Origin: Halococcus sediminicola | Lineage (GTDB): Archaea; Halobacteriota; Halobacteria; Halobacteriales; Halococcaceae | Direction: 5' to 3' | Length of the DNA: 64,000 nt | Assembly (NCBI RefSeq): GCF_000755245.1 | Contig: NZ_BBMP01000021.1 | Coordinates: 1-64,000, forward strand | Shown here: positions 31,413 through 40,083 of the stretch, piece by piece | How positions within the stretch are numbered: position 1 is the first letter of the stretch | How the letters are laid out: the number at the start of each line of letters is the position of its first letter | Program-made: the position numbers and the translations under genes | Notes under the pieces: model-generated | Seen by the model: the letters and a program-made list of their open reading frames with translations, nothing else | Databases searched by the model: none | Told to the model about the DNA's origin: nothing

Positions 31413-32117
31413 ATGGTCGTCGCCCTCGCAATGGACTGGCGCGAACTCCTCTTCGCCAGTTGGCCCGTGGACCTCGATACCGTCGCCTCCCACCTCCCCG
31501 ACGCGCTCGCGGTCGATACCCACGACGGCAGCGCGTGGCTCTCGATCGTGCCGTTCACCAACGGCTCGGTCCGCCCGCGCGGCCTGCCCGCACGGATGGG
31601 AATGAATCTCCCCGAACTCAACCTCCGGACCTACGTCACCGCCGGCGACACGCCCAGCGTCTATTTCTTCAGCCTCGACGCCGAGGGTGTCCTCGGCGTA
31701 CTCGGCGCACGGCTGTTCCATCATCTTCCCTATTACTACGCGCGCATGCGCCACGAGCGCGACGCGGACGGCCGTGTTCGCTTCGCGTCTCGGCGATACC
31801 ATCCCGGGGCCAGACCCGTCCACTTCGCGGCGGGCTACGAACGGATGGGCGAGAAACTCGATCCCGATCCCGACTCGCTGGTGACCTTCCTCACCGAGCG
31901 CTACCGCTTTTACACCGAAGCCCCCGACGGCACGGTGCGTTACTCGAACGTGAACCACGACCGCTGGCCGCTCTACCGGACCAACGCGACGATAACCGAG
32001 AACACGCTGTTTCGAGCCAATGGCTTCGCCGACCCGTCGGGCGAGCCGATCTGTCATTACAGTCCCGGCGTGGAGATCGTCGCTTCGCCGAGTCGGACAT
32101 GGGAGGCTACTCGCTGA
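31413..32117 (+). CDS. DUF2071 (YqjF-like) family protein
   Basis: The 234-residue protein is a DUF2071/YqjF-type protein, a family resembling the acetoacetate decarboxylase fold. Recognisable stretches are MDWRELLFASWPVDLDTVAS, the LPFTN-like WLSIVPFTNGSVRPRG, the LPELNLRTYVTAGDTPSVYF region and LFHHLPYYYARM. The activity is unknown. It sits between grpE and dnaK on the opposite strand, and its end overlaps the end of grpE by 11 bases. A TATA-like gtataaatcgg near 31327-31337 implies a leader of about 50 bases. Confidence 0.87.
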   Translation: MVVALAMDWRELLFASWPVDLDTVASHLPDALAVDTHDGSAWLSIVPFTNGSVRPRGLPARMGMNLPELNLRTYVTAGDTPSVYFFSLDAEGVLGVLGARLFHHLPYYYARMRHERDADGRVRFASRRYHPGARPVHFAAGYERMGEKLDPDPDSLVTFLTERYRFYTEAPDGTVRYSNVNHDRWPLYRTNATITENTLFRANGFADPSGEPICHYSPGVEIVASPSRTWEATR

Positions 32118-32727
32118 CGGTGACCTGCGCCGGGCGGAGCACCTTCTCGCCCATCTCGTAGCCCGGGCGGTAGAGTTCGGCCACGGTGTCGTCGGGTTGG
32201 TCGCTGTCGACGCGGAGCATCACCTCGTGGCGTTTTGGGTCGACGACGTCGCCCGTGTCGGGTTCGATGGCCGTAACGTTCTCCTCGTCGAGGATCCGGT
32301 CGAACTCCTCCAGCGTGCTCTCGACGCCCGGGCGGATGTCGGCGTCCTCGCCCTGTTCGAGCGCCCGCGAGAGGTTGTCACGCACGTCGAGCAGCCGGGA
32401 GACGAGGTCTTCGGTGGCGCGCTCGCGCAACTCCTCCTGTTGGCGCTCGGTGCGCTGTTTGTAGTTCTGGAAATCCGCCTGTTTGCGCTTCAGTTTCGAT
32501 TCGAGGTCGTCGACCTTCCGAGCCTGCTCCTCGACGCTCCGCTCGGCACTCGCGGCGCGCTCGCGCAGCGTACGGATCTCGTCGGCGAGTTCGTCGGGAG
32601 GGGTCTCTTCGACGTGTGCTGTGAGGTTCTCGGACTCGTCGGTCACGGTATCGGCGTTCGTCCCGGTCTCGTCCTCGATCGGGATTTCCTCGGCCGATTC
32701 GTCGGCTCCGACGTCGTTGTCGCTCAT
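32107..32727 (-). CDS. grpE: Nucleotide exchange factor GrpE
   Basis: GrpE releases ADP from DnaK. The 206-residue protein has an acidic N-terminus, a long dimerising coiled coil (VDDLESKLKRKQADFQNYKQ region, residues 73-110), and the C-terminal beta domain ending RPGYEMGEKVLRPAQVTVSE, the family signature. The start at the ATG at 32727 is supported by a TATA-like atccttttg near 32755 at the leaderless distance. Its 3' end overlaps that of the convergent DUF2071 gene by 11 bases. Confidence 0.96.
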   Translation of the reverse strand: MSDNDVGADESAEEIPIEDETGTNADTVTDESENLTAHVEETPPDELADEIRTLRERAASAERSVEEQARKVDDLESKLKRKQADFQNYKQRTERQQEELRERATEDLVSRLLDVRDNLSRALEQGEDADIRPGVESTLEEFDRILDEENVTAIEPDTGDVVDPKRHEVMLRVDSDQPDDTVAELYRPGYEMGEKVLRPAQVTVSE

Positions 32728-32786
32728 GGTCGAACGGAGTCGATACACGGACAAAAGGATTCAGAAAGCCGACTGCGGGCCGTGCG

Positions 32787-33527
32787 TCAATCGAGGAAGC
32801 GATAGTACTGCTCGAAGACGTCCCTGTCGGAGACGAGTTGGATATGTTCTTGGTAGCCCGAGTTCTCGCTACGGACCACGTCGACCGACGCGGCCAGCGA
32901 ATCGGGAAGCGCGGCGTACTCGTCGGGGGCGATGAGTTCGTCGGCGCTGCTCCAGAGCGCCAAGTAATCGACGCCCTCCGCGAGCGTGCCGTCGTTCAAC
33001 TCCGTGAGAAAGTCACTGCCCGGGATCATGTCACGACCGCCGTCGGTCAGCGCCCCGAGGTAGGCGACGTAAGTGCCCTGATGGGGCGTCCCGAGCGTCA
33101 CGAGGTCGTCGACGTACTGCGCGGCATCCAACTTCTCGATGGCCCACCGCGAGTCGAGCCCGCCCATCGAGTGCGCGACGACGTCGACCTCGCTTCCGTG
33201 CTCGTCGCCGATGGCCGCGAGACGGTCTGCGACCACCTCGGCGTACTCGGTGGGCGAATCGACGGTCGTCCCGGGGACGTCGCCGAGGTCGGCGCGGTGG
33301 ACGTTCTCAGTGGTATAGCCCACCTCTCGAAAGTACGATTTGAGGACGTCCCACCACGGCGTGTCCTCGGTATCGGCATAACCGTTGACGAGCAACACGG
33401 GTTCGTCGCCCGGCGATCCGTCGTCGGCCGCGGCGGTACCCACGGTCGAGACGCCGAGTGCAGTAGCGGCCGCGACACCCACACCTTTGAGAACGGACCG
33501 CCGCGTGGTCGGTTCGGTAGCGTTCAT
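32787..33527 (-). CDS. Tat-exported lipase/esterase-like alpha/beta hydrolase
   Basis: The 246-residue protein has a twin-arginine signal (TTRRSVLKGVGVAAATALG, residues 7-25, cleavage near AAADDG), so it should be secreted folded. The hydrolase fold follows: VLLVNGYADTEDTPWWDVLK, nucleophile Ser120 in VVAHSMGGLDSRWA, a likely acid Asp196 and His228 in YQEHIQLVSD. This resembles the class 2 lipases of the Bacillus LipA type, with GTPHQGTY as in LipA-like enzymes. The substrate is unknown. I start at the ATG at 33527 because the signal peptide begins there. Confidence 0.87.
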   Translation of the reverse strand: MNATEPTTRRSVLKGVGVAAATALGVSTVGTAAADDGSPGDEPVLLVNGYADTEDTPWWDVLKSYFREVGYTTENVHRADLGDVPGTTVDSPTEYAEVVADRLAAIGDEHGSEVDVVAHSMGGLDSRWAIEKLDAAQYVDDLVTLGTPHQGTYVAYLGALTDGGRDMIPGSDFLTELNDGTLAEGVDYLALWSSADELIAPDEYAALPDSLAASVDVVRSENSGYQEHIQLVSDRDVFEQYYRFLD

Positions 33528-33703
33528 TATCGAACGAATCGTCGGGCCGAACCACGCATACGTCTGCTTCCGGGTACCGCTGGGTGTTTTTATGCACGCC
33601 GATACCTCGATCCCGGAGCCCCACACGCCGGACCGACGCTCCGGCGGCACAGTGACCGTGCGGGCGGCGTGGTTTTACGAACACGAGGCGTAGCTTCCGT
33701 GTC

Positions 33704-34423
33704 ATGAGTGAACAAGACAGGGATTGGGACGAGTTCGACCCGGAGGCGCGCGAGGAGCGCGAAATCGGCCGTGAGATGGTCTCGAAGAGCACGGGATTGG
33801 GATCGGTCGTCGCCCACTTCTATCGGGGCGAGATGAGCGTCGTCACGACGTGGCGAACCCGCCTCGACGAGACCATCAACTGGGCAGTGACGATCATCTC
33901 CGCAATCTTGATCTACGCCTTCTCGACGGACGGCAATCACGTGATCCTGCTCGCCGGCATGGTCGTCATCAGCATGTTCCTCGGCATCGAAGCCCGGCGC
34001 TATCAGGCCTACGACGTCTATCGTGCGCGGGCGCGACTGATGCAAGAGAACCTCTTTGCGAACACGCTCGACCCGTCACAGGGCGTCGAACACCGCGACT
34101 GGCGGCGCGAGCTCAGCGACGACTACCGGAATCCGACCATCAAGACACCCTACCTCGAAGCGCTCGGGCGGCGACTCCGCCGGATCTATCTCCCGCTGTT
34201 CGCGCTGATGCTCGCCGCGTGGCTGTTCAAGATCACGGCCTTCTCGGCCGGCCGATCGTGGCTCGATACGGCCGCCGTGGGAAGCGTACCCGGAACAGTC
34301 GTGTTCGGTGTCGTCGGCGTGTTCTACCTCGTCATGGTCGCCATCGCGTTCTGGCCGCGCGAGCGCCACTCGAAGGGCGAGTTCGGCGACGTCGAGCACG
34401 GCGAGTGGAAGAACACCGATTAA
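33704..34423 (+). CDS. DUF2270 membrane protein
   Basis: The 239-residue protein has an acidic soluble N-terminus, two membrane helices near residues 61-98 (NWAVTIISAILIYAFST and onward) and two more near 165-225, with a conserved YQAYDVYRARARLMQENLFA loop. This is the DUF2270 pattern, a family of unknown function found in bacteria and archaea. A TATA-like ggttttacg centred near 33672 predicts initiation near the ATG at 33704. The XPB helicase gene starts 24 bases after its stop, so they are probably cotranscribed, although no functional link is known. Confidence 0.85.
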   Translation: MSEQDRDWDEFDPEAREEREIGREMVSKSTGLGSVVAHFYRGEMSVVTTWRTRLDETINWAVTIISAILIYAFSTDGNHVILLAGMVVISMFLGIEARRYQAYDVYRARARLMQENLFANTLDPSQGVEHRDWRRELSDDYRNPTIKTPYLEALGRRLRRIYLPLFALMLAAWLFKITAFSAGRSWLDTAAVGSVPGTVVFGVVGVFYLVMVAIAFWPRERHSKGEFGDVEHGEWKNTD

Positions 34424-34446
34424 CGCCTCGCGCCCGGAGGAAGGCC

Positions 34447-35784
34447 GTGGCGGACGTCACGCTCACCTTCGAGGACGGCACCATCCGCGTCGAGAGCGGC
34501 GCGGACCTCGACCTCCCCGTCGAGAGCGACCCGCGCTCGAAGACGGCCCGTGCGCCCGCCGTGCGTTACGCGGCGCTTGTCGACGCGCTCGACAATCACG
34601 ATGTCGACTACGACGACCGCGTGCTCGACGCACCAGCGCTCGACGTGGCCTCGGACTACGAGCTTCGGGACTACCAACGGGAAGCGCTCGGTGCGTGGCG
34701 CGCGAACGACCATCGAGGAGTGCTCGAACTCCCCACCGGCAGCGGGAAGACCGTCATCGGTATCGAAGCCATCGAAACCCTCCGAACGACGGCGCTCGTC
34801 GTCGTTCCAACGATCGATCTGCTTGAGCAGTGGCGGCGCGAACTCGAAACCGAGTTCGGGGGTCCGATAGGTCAACTCGGCGGCGGCGAACAGCACGTCG
34901 AAGCGCTCACCGTTTCGACCTACGATTCGGCCTATCTGCGCGCCGAGGACATCGGCGACCGGTTCGGTCTCGTGGTGTTCGACGAGGTCCACCATCTTGG
35001 GGGGAGGGGCTACCGCGACATCGCCCGGCTACTCGCCGCGCCCGCCAGATTGGGCCTCACGGCAACCTTCGAGCGCTCCGACGGCGCACACGAAGTCATC
35101 GAAGAACTCTGTGGCCCGCTCGTCCACCGCATCGCGCCCGACGAACTCGCCGGGAACCATCTCGCGGCCTACGACATCAAGCGCCTCGACGTCTCGCTGA
35201 CCGACGACGAACGCGCGGAGTACGACCGGCATCGAGAGACCTTCACGAACTACCTCGCTCGGTCGAACCTCGACATGAACAGTGGGGACGACTACCGAAA
35301 ACTCGTCATGCGCTCGGGATCGGACCCGGAGGCCCGGAAAGCGCTGCTCGCCAACCAACGCGCCCGCGAGATAGCGTCGAACGCCGACGCCAAAATCGAA
35401 ACGCTCGCCGACATCCTCGACCGCCACCGCGAGGACCGGCTCATCGTCTTCACCGCGCACAACGACCTCGTCTATCGCCTCTCCGAACGATTTCTCGTCC
35501 CCGCCATCACCCACCAGACGGGCGCGGACGAACGCCGCGAAATCCTCGAAAAGTTCCGTGCCGGCGAGTATTCGCGCGTCGTCACGGCGAACGTCCTCGA
35601 CGAGGGCGTCGACGTGCCGGACGCAAACGTCGCGGTCGTTCTCTCGGGCAGCGGCTCCGAACGCGAGTTCACCCAGCGCCTCGGTCGGATTTTGCGCCCG
35701 AAGGAAGACGGCGGGCGGGCGCTGCTCTACGAGGTCGTCACCGAGGAGACCGCCGAGGAGCGCGTCGCCGAGCGGCGGCGGTGA
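34447..35784 (+). CDS. XPB/Rad25-type DNA helicase
   Basis: Archaeal XPB is a superfamily 2 helicase that works with the nuclease Bax1 in a repair bubble-cleaving complex. The 445-residue protein has the damage-recognition-like N-domain, Walker A LPTGSGKTVIG near residue 96, the DEVH box in VVFDEVHHLGGRGY, motif III GLTATFERSDG, the RED-like region between, and motif VI QRLGRILRPKEDGG. A thumb-like insertion (DYRKLVMRSGSDPEARKALL) separates the two RecA lobes. I choose the GTG at 34447 (ADVTLTFEDGTIRVESG). Bax1 follows 36 bases later. Confidence 0.93.
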   Translation: MADVTLTFEDGTIRVESGADLDLPVESDPRSKTARAPAVRYAALVDALDNHDVDYDDRVLDAPALDVASDYELRDYQREALGAWRANDHRGVLELPTGSGKTVIGIEAIETLRTTALVVVPTIDLLEQWRRELETEFGGPIGQLGGGEQHVEALTVSTYDSAYLRAEDIGDRFGLVVFDEVHHLGGRGYRDIARLLAAPARLGLTATFERSDGAHEVIEELCGPLVHRIAPDELAGNHLAAYDIKRLDVSLTDDERAEYDRHRETFTNYLARSNLDMNSGDDYRKLVMRSGSDPEARKALLANQRAREIASNADAKIETLADILDRHREDRLIVFTAHNDLVYRLSERFLVPAITHQTGADERREILEKFRAGEYSRVVTANVLDEGVDVPDANVAVVLSGSGSEREFTQRLGRILRPKEDGGRALLYEVVTEETAEERVAERRR

Positions 35785-35820
35785 CGAGAGGGTTTAGAGG
35801 GCCGCCACCCAATCAGGACC

Positions 35821-37344
35821 GTGCTCACGAAGGACCTCCGCCGGGTGTCGCGGGCGGGCGGTGGCTACCACCCGCAGTTCACCGACAGGGAGGACCGCCC
35901 GCTCGCCGCACGGGTCATCGGGGTCTATCAGGGCCACGTCGGCTCCCCGAGGACGGACCTCGACGACGCGCTTGAAGACCTCGAACGCGAGGCCGACGAT
36001 TTCAAACTCGTTCGCGGGTTCGCCAAACTCGTCGAGCGAGAAGCCACCTTCGAGACCCGTAGCGAACTGGTCCCCGAGCGCGCCCGCAGCGCCGCCTTCG
36101 CTGCCGCCGAATCGATCGGCGTCGTGACTGAAGCCGACCGCGAGCGGACGCTCTCGCGGGCCGCGGACCGACTCGACGCCACACCGAAAAGCGTCGCACG
36201 GTCGCTCTACGCCGACCTCGACGAACGGCAGGTTCTGGTGAGCCTCGACGTACCGTGGGACCCGGCCGAACTCTGCGCGCAGTACGACCTCTCGCTGGCC
36301 CAGACAGTGTTGTTCGACGCGACCGAGCTGCGGGTGCGGAGTTCGGACCCGAAAGCGCTCGTTTCGGCGATCAAACGCCTGCGATTGCTCTACGAGATCC
36401 GGAAGACCGACGCGGGTAGCTCCGGTGCACTCTCCGAGCGCGAGGTCCGCGTGACGGGTCCGGATAGTCTATTCCGCCGGACCAGACGCTACGGCACCCG
36501 GTTCGCCCGGCTGCTCAGAAGCGTCACGAAAGCGGGCGAGTGGGATCTCACGGCGACCATCGACGACCGCGGGACCGAGCGCGAACTCCGACTCACGCAG
36601 GCCGACCTCACACCCCCGGAAACCGAGCCGGTGGTCGAAGTCGACTACGACAGCGGCGTCGAGGCCGATTTCGCCGCGCGCTTCGCGGCGCTCGACCTCG
36701 ACTGGAACCTCACCCGCGAACCCGAACCGCTCGAAACCGGCGCACGGGTCATGATTCCCGACTTTTCCTTCGAGTGGAAACACAGCAATTTTCGAGTGTT
36801 CTTCGAGATAATGGGCTTTTGGACGCCCGAGTACGTCGCAAAGAAACTCGCCCAGATCGAGGGGCTGGAGGACGTTTCGCTGCTGGTCGCCGTCGACGAA
36901 TCGCTCGGCGTCGGCGAGCAGCTCGAAGCGCGCGACGCGCGCGCCATCCCCTACTCGAAAACCGTGCGGCTACGTGATGCCCGTGACGCGCTCCGGAAGT
37001 ACGAAAACCAGTTGAACGCCGAGAGCGCGGCGACGCTGTCCGACGCACTCGTTCCTCAGGAGAGGGTGATTTCACTGACGGCGCTCGCCGCGAAACACGG
37101 CGTGAGCGAGCGCGCCATCGAGGGGAAGGAGTTCCCCGAGCACGAACTTGTCGGCCGGACGCTCGTCCGCCCCGCCGTCCTCTCGGCGCTCGAAGACGCC
37201 ATCGAACCCGGGATGGCGCTTTCGGCGGTCGAAGAGCGACTCGCCGAGGTGGGTCTCGACGACGCGAGCGCGGTGCTCTCGCGGCTCGGCTATCGAGTGG
37301 AATGGGAGGGCCTGAGCGGCGGCACCGTTCGGGAGAAAGGGTGA
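35821..37344 (+). CDS. bax1: Bax1 nuclease (DUF790), partner of XPB
   Basis: Bax1 binds archaeal XPB and cuts DNA near the helicase junction. The 507-residue protein has an N-terminal domain (LTKDLRRVSRAGGGYHPQFT) and a central region that contacts XPB. A PD-(D/E)XK-type nuclease core follows near residue 300-330: MIPDFSFEWKHSNFRVFFEI, then MGFWTPEYVAKKL. A C-terminal helical tail comes last. The start is the GTG at 35821. The two-gene order XPB then Bax1 is the conserved archaeal arrangement. The DUF790 family is somewhat variable in length, and 507 residues is within the usual range. Confidence 0.9.
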   Translation: MLTKDLRRVSRAGGGYHPQFTDREDRPLAARVIGVYQGHVGSPRTDLDDALEDLEREADDFKLVRGFAKLVEREATFETRSELVPERARSAAFAAAESIGVVTEADRERTLSRAADRLDATPKSVARSLYADLDERQVLVSLDVPWDPAELCAQYDLSLAQTVLFDATELRVRSSDPKALVSAIKRLRLLYEIRKTDAGSSGALSEREVRVTGPDSLFRRTRRYGTRFARLLRSVTKAGEWDLTATIDDRGTERELRLTQADLTPPETEPVVEVDYDSGVEADFAARFAALDLDWNLTREPEPLETGARVMIPDFSFEWKHSNFRVFFEIMGFWTPEYVAKKLAQIEGLEDVSLLVAVDESLGVGEQLEARDARAIPYSKTVRLRDARDALRKYENQLNAESAATLSDALVPQERVISLTALAAKHGVSERAIEGKEFPEHELVGRTLVRPAVLSALEDAIEPGMALSAVEERLAEVGLDDASAVLSRLGYRVEWEGLSGGTVREKG

Positions 37345-37345
37345 G

Positions 37346-38155
37346 TTACGGCGACGCACTCGATTCGGCGGGGCGGATGTCGCGGTAGAAGGCGACCCCG
37401 TAAGTCATCGAGAACGCACCGACGACGCCGGTGAGTGCGACGAACACGACGGCAGCCACGATCGCCACGCCCGGCGAAAGCGTCGGCAGGCCACCGGCGG
37501 CCTGTGGAGCCTGAAACAGCGCGAACACCGCTCCGAAGATACCGAAGACGCTGCCGATGAGCGCGAGTACGAGCGTATAGCCGAGCGTGCTGAGTTTGTT
37601 GGCGCGGACCGCCCCGACGCTGCGCTTGAAGCCAGCGACGGCACCTACGTCGTCGAGCACGATCGCCTGTCCGAAGAACTGGATGAAAAAGAAGAGGAGG
37701 AAGTACAACACGAACGCGACCAGCACGACGCCGACGATGCCGAGGAACGCGGCTCCGCCGAGTGCATCGCCACCGGTAGCGAAGACGGCAAAGCCGCCAA
37801 CGGCACCGATGGCGGCCAGCGCAACGACGTACACTATTCCCACAACCAGCAGGATGAAAAACGCGCCGAGCAACGAGACGTAGTTCGCCTTCCCGGCGCT
37901 CACGAACGTCCCGAGGCTCGTGGTCCCCTCGACCGCCTCGTTGCCCATCCCGATGATACCGCCGAAGAAGAACGGATAGAGAACGAGAAAGAGCAGCGAG
38001 AGCAGTCCGGACGCGACCACGATGGCGACCGAATCGACCGACTGGACGAGGAGCTGTGGTAGTTGGATGAGGCCGAGCACCAACGCGATGACGACGAGGA
38101 TCGGGTTCCGTACCACCGCAGCGACCGTCTGCCGTCCTGCCGATATCGCACCCAT
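37346..38155 (-). CDS. Multi-span membrane protein of unknown function
   Basis: The 269-residue protein is almost entirely hydrophobic, with about six to eight helices. Recognisable polar loops are MGAISAGRQTVAAVVRNP at the start, GMGNEAVEGTTSLGTFVSAG between helices and AGFKRSVGAVRANKLSTLGY near residue 180. The pattern fits haloarchaeal membrane families related to the glycerophosphoryl-diester-phosphodiesterase membrane domain, but I cannot name the family safely. The ATG at 38155 is supported by a TATA box on the minus strand at 38178-38188. It ends one base after the Bax1 gene, tail to tail. Confidence 0.75.
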   Translation of the reverse strand: MGAISAGRQTVAAVVRNPILVVIALVLGLIQLPQLLVQSVDSVAIVVASGLLSLLFLVLYPFFFGGIIGMGNEAVEGTTSLGTFVSAGKANYVSLLGAFFILLVVGIVYVVALAAIGAVGGFAVFATGGDALGGAAFLGIVGVVLVAFVLYFLLFFFIQFFGQAIVLDDVGAVAGFKRSVGAVRANKLSTLGYTLVLALIGSVFGIFGAVFALFQAPQAAGGLPTLSPGVAIVAAVVFVALTGVVGAFSMTYGVAFYRDIRPAESSASP

Positions 38156-38177
38156 ACCAACGATACATTCAGACACG

Positions 38178-38188
38178 CCATAAATAGT
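38178..38188 (-). promoter_or_regulatory. TATA box of the membrane-protein gene at 37346-38155
   Basis: Read on the minus strand the box is ctatttatggc, a strong archaeal TATA box centred about 28 bases upstream of the ATG at 38155, so a leaderless mRNA is predicted. Confidence 0.6.
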
Positions 38189-38275
38189 TTATTGTCGACA
38201 TCAAACCTCGACAGAGAGGCTCGCCAGTGCGGGCTGTATCACAGTCACTATCAGGTTCACGACCGGCGTTCGACC

Positions 38276-38593
38276 ATGAACCCGTGGTTCACGCTCGTCG
38301 TCGCCGGGCTGTTCGAGGTAGGATGGGCCATCGGTCTCGAATACTCGCAGGGTCTCTCGAAGCTCCTGCCGAGCCTGCTCACCGTCGTCTCGCTCGTCGT
38401 CAGCATGGTGTTGCTGGCACAGGCGGTCCAATCGCTGCCCATCGGGACGGCCTACGCGGTCTGGACCGGCATCGGAGCCGTCGGCGCGGCGACTCTTGGG
38501 GTAGTCCTGTTCGACGAACCGTCGAGCGCCGCCCGCGTGGGGTTCATCTCACTTATCGTCGTTGGCGTCGTCGGATTGAACTTCACCCAGTGA
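38276..38593 (+). CDS. SMR-family transporter, Gdx/SugE-like
   Basis: The 105-residue protein has four membrane helices of the small multidrug resistance family. The conserved Glu of helix 1 is in VAGLFEVGWAIGLEYSQGLS, a sequence closer to Gdx (guanidinium exporter, formerly SugE) than to EmrE. Helix 3 carries the AYAVWTGIGAVGAATLG motif typical of the family. Gdx and EmrE branches differ in substrate, so guanidinium export is likely but not certain. Its end overlaps by 11 bases the end of the convergent methyltransferase-associated gene. I saw no riboswitch upstream. Confidence 0.88.
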   Translation: MNPWFTLVVAGLFEVGWAIGLEYSQGLSKLLPSLLTVVSLVVSMVLLAQAVQSLPIGTAYAVWTGIGAVGAATLGVVLFDEPSSAARVGFISLIVVGVVGLNFTQ

Positions 38594-39098
38594 GGTCGCG
38601 CCGACGACCCTTCGGCACCTGTGAGCGGAGTTCGCCGTCGATGAACAGCCCGACGCCGAGCGGTTCGCGCTCGCCGGCGATAGCGTGGGCGGCGACGAGA
38701 TAGCCCCAGTCGCCGTCCCAGTCCACAGGCTGGTCCTCGCCGGCGACGAATCGCTGCGCCTCCTGCCGACCGAGTTCGACGACGTTTCTCCTCGCGTGCC
38801 GACCGAAACGCTGGACCGCGTCGGTGGTCGGTTTCCAGTGCTCTTGGCGCGTGCGAAGGAACATCATCCCGAGCGCCTCGATCTCGAGCGGCCCCGCCAT
38901 CTCACCGCGAAACGCCCAGAGCTTCCCGCCACCCTTCTCCCAGAAGGAGTAGCCCTCGAAGGTTTCGGGAGCGATTCCGTAGCGCTCGTCCCAGAAATCG
39001 AGCACTTCCCGCCGGGTGGCTCGACCCTCGACGGTGCGTGCGTCGGCTGTCGCGGGCAGACGGTCGAACCGCGAGCCGTCGTTCGTTCCGTCGCTCAT
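38583..39098 (-). CDS. PUA-like partner of the RNA m5C methyltransferase (DUF7122-like)
   Basis: The 171-residue protein is encoded immediately after the NOL1/NOP2/Sun methyltransferase and overlaps it by four bases (ATGA, 39095-39098). It resembles the C-terminal RNA-binding extension of bacterial RsmF-type Nop2 enzymes, with FWDERYGIAPETFEGYSFWE near residue 34-53, KLWAFRGE, GMMFLRTRQEHWKPTTDAVQ and a final GLFIDGELRSQVPKGRRRDL. In bacteria these segments belong to one polypeptide; here they are two genes. I recall the family number as DUF7122, without certainty. Start at the ATG at 39098. Confidence 0.78.
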   Translation of the reverse strand: MSDGTNDGSRFDRLPATADARTVEGRATRREVLDFWDERYGIAPETFEGYSFWEKGGGKLWAFRGEMAGPLEIEALGMMFLRTRQEHWKPTTDAVQRFGRHARRNVVELGRQEAQRFVAGEDQPVDWDGDWGYLVAAHAIAGEREPLGVGLFIDGELRSQVPKGRRRDLTG

Positions 39099-40003
39099 CC
39101 GCCGACCTCCACCTTCGCACAGAAGAAGCCACCCGTGTCGTTCAGATGGGGATAGATGCGTTTTGCCTTCCGCACGCTCTCGTCGAATTTCTTGCCCTGC
39201 CATTCGGTGATTCCGGGCCGAGTTTCGAGATCACAGGAAAAATCGACGAGTCGGCAGTCTTCGGCCGAAAGAACGCTGTCGAGGACGGCCTCGTTCTCCT
39301 CCGGTGCGAACGTGCAGGTCGAGTACACCACGACACCACCCCGACGGGTCGCCTGTACCGCCCGCCGGAGGATGGATTCTTGGATCGCGGCGACCGATTC
39401 GACGTAGGAGAGCGACCACTCGGCGAGCGCGTCCGGGTTCTTCCGGATCGTGCCCTCGCACGAACACGGCGCGTCGACGAGCGCGCGATCGAACGCGTCG
39501 AACGCGAACGGCTTGAGCGAGTAGTTCCGCCCGTCGCGGTTCGTCACCGCCATCGAGGTGACGCCGAGGCGCTCGGCGTTGAATCTGAGGGCAGAAAGCC
39601 GACCCAGGTTCCGGTCGTTCGCCACGACGAATGCCTTCTCGTCGGCGAGGGCAGCGAGTTGGGTCGCCTTCCCGCCGGGGGCGGCACAGGCCGCCCAGAC
39701 GCGATCGCCGGGTTGGGGATCACAGACGAGCGCCGGCAGCGCCGAGACTTCCTCCTGGCCGTGGAGCCAGCCGTGATAGGCCCCCCACGTCCGGCCCGGA
39801 CTGGCCGAATCGAGCCGGAGAAGGCTGGGATGCCACTCCGTGGGTTCGTAGCCCACGCCCTCCGCGTCGAGTGCGGCCATCGCCCGCTTGGGCGTCGCCT
39901 TGATCTCGTTCACCCGGACGACGGAGGGCAGCGGGCGCTCACAGGCCGCACGGAACGCCGCGAAATCGTCGACGAGCGGTTCGTATCGTTCGAGAACGTC
40001 CAT
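39095..40003 (-). CDS. RNA (cytosine-5-)-methyltransferase, NOL1/NOP2/Sun family
   Basis: The enzyme methylates cytosine C5 in rRNA or tRNA using S-adenosylmethionine. The 302-residue protein has the SAM-binding motif WAACAAPGGKATQLAAL (103-119), the DAPCSCEG motif with Cys180, and the STCTF motif with the catalytic Cys230, which attacks the cytosine. Its target RNA cannot be told from sequence. The overlapping downstream gene is a split-off RNA-binding domain, making a two-subunit version of the bacterial RsmF layout. Start at the ATG at 40003. Confidence 0.93.
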   Translation of the reverse strand: MDVLERYEPLVDDFAAFRAACERPLPSVVRVNEIKATPKRAMAALDAEGVGYEPTEWHPSLLRLDSASPGRTWGAYHGWLHGQEEVSALPALVCDPQPGDRVWAACAAPGGKATQLAALADEKAFVVANDRNLGRLSALRFNAERLGVTSMAVTNRDGRNYSLKPFAFDAFDRALVDAPCSCEGTIRKNPDALAEWSLSYVESVAAIQESILRRAVQATRRGGVVVYSTCTFAPEENEAVLDSVLSAEDCRLVDFSCDLETRPGITEWQGKKFDESVRKAKRIYPHLNDTGGFFCAKVEVGG

Positions 40004-40083
40004 TGGGAACCCATCCGTCCGGGGTCGCTTGTCGATTTCGGAGTTGGGAGGGTATTAAGTCGCTTCGGCGAGAATGCCACCAC

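Noticed and set aside
38190-38275. Guanidine riboswitch upstream of the Gdx-like gene
   Set aside because: No conserved riboswitch motif could be seen, and the gap is only 86 bases and divergent; riboswitches of this class are bacterial.
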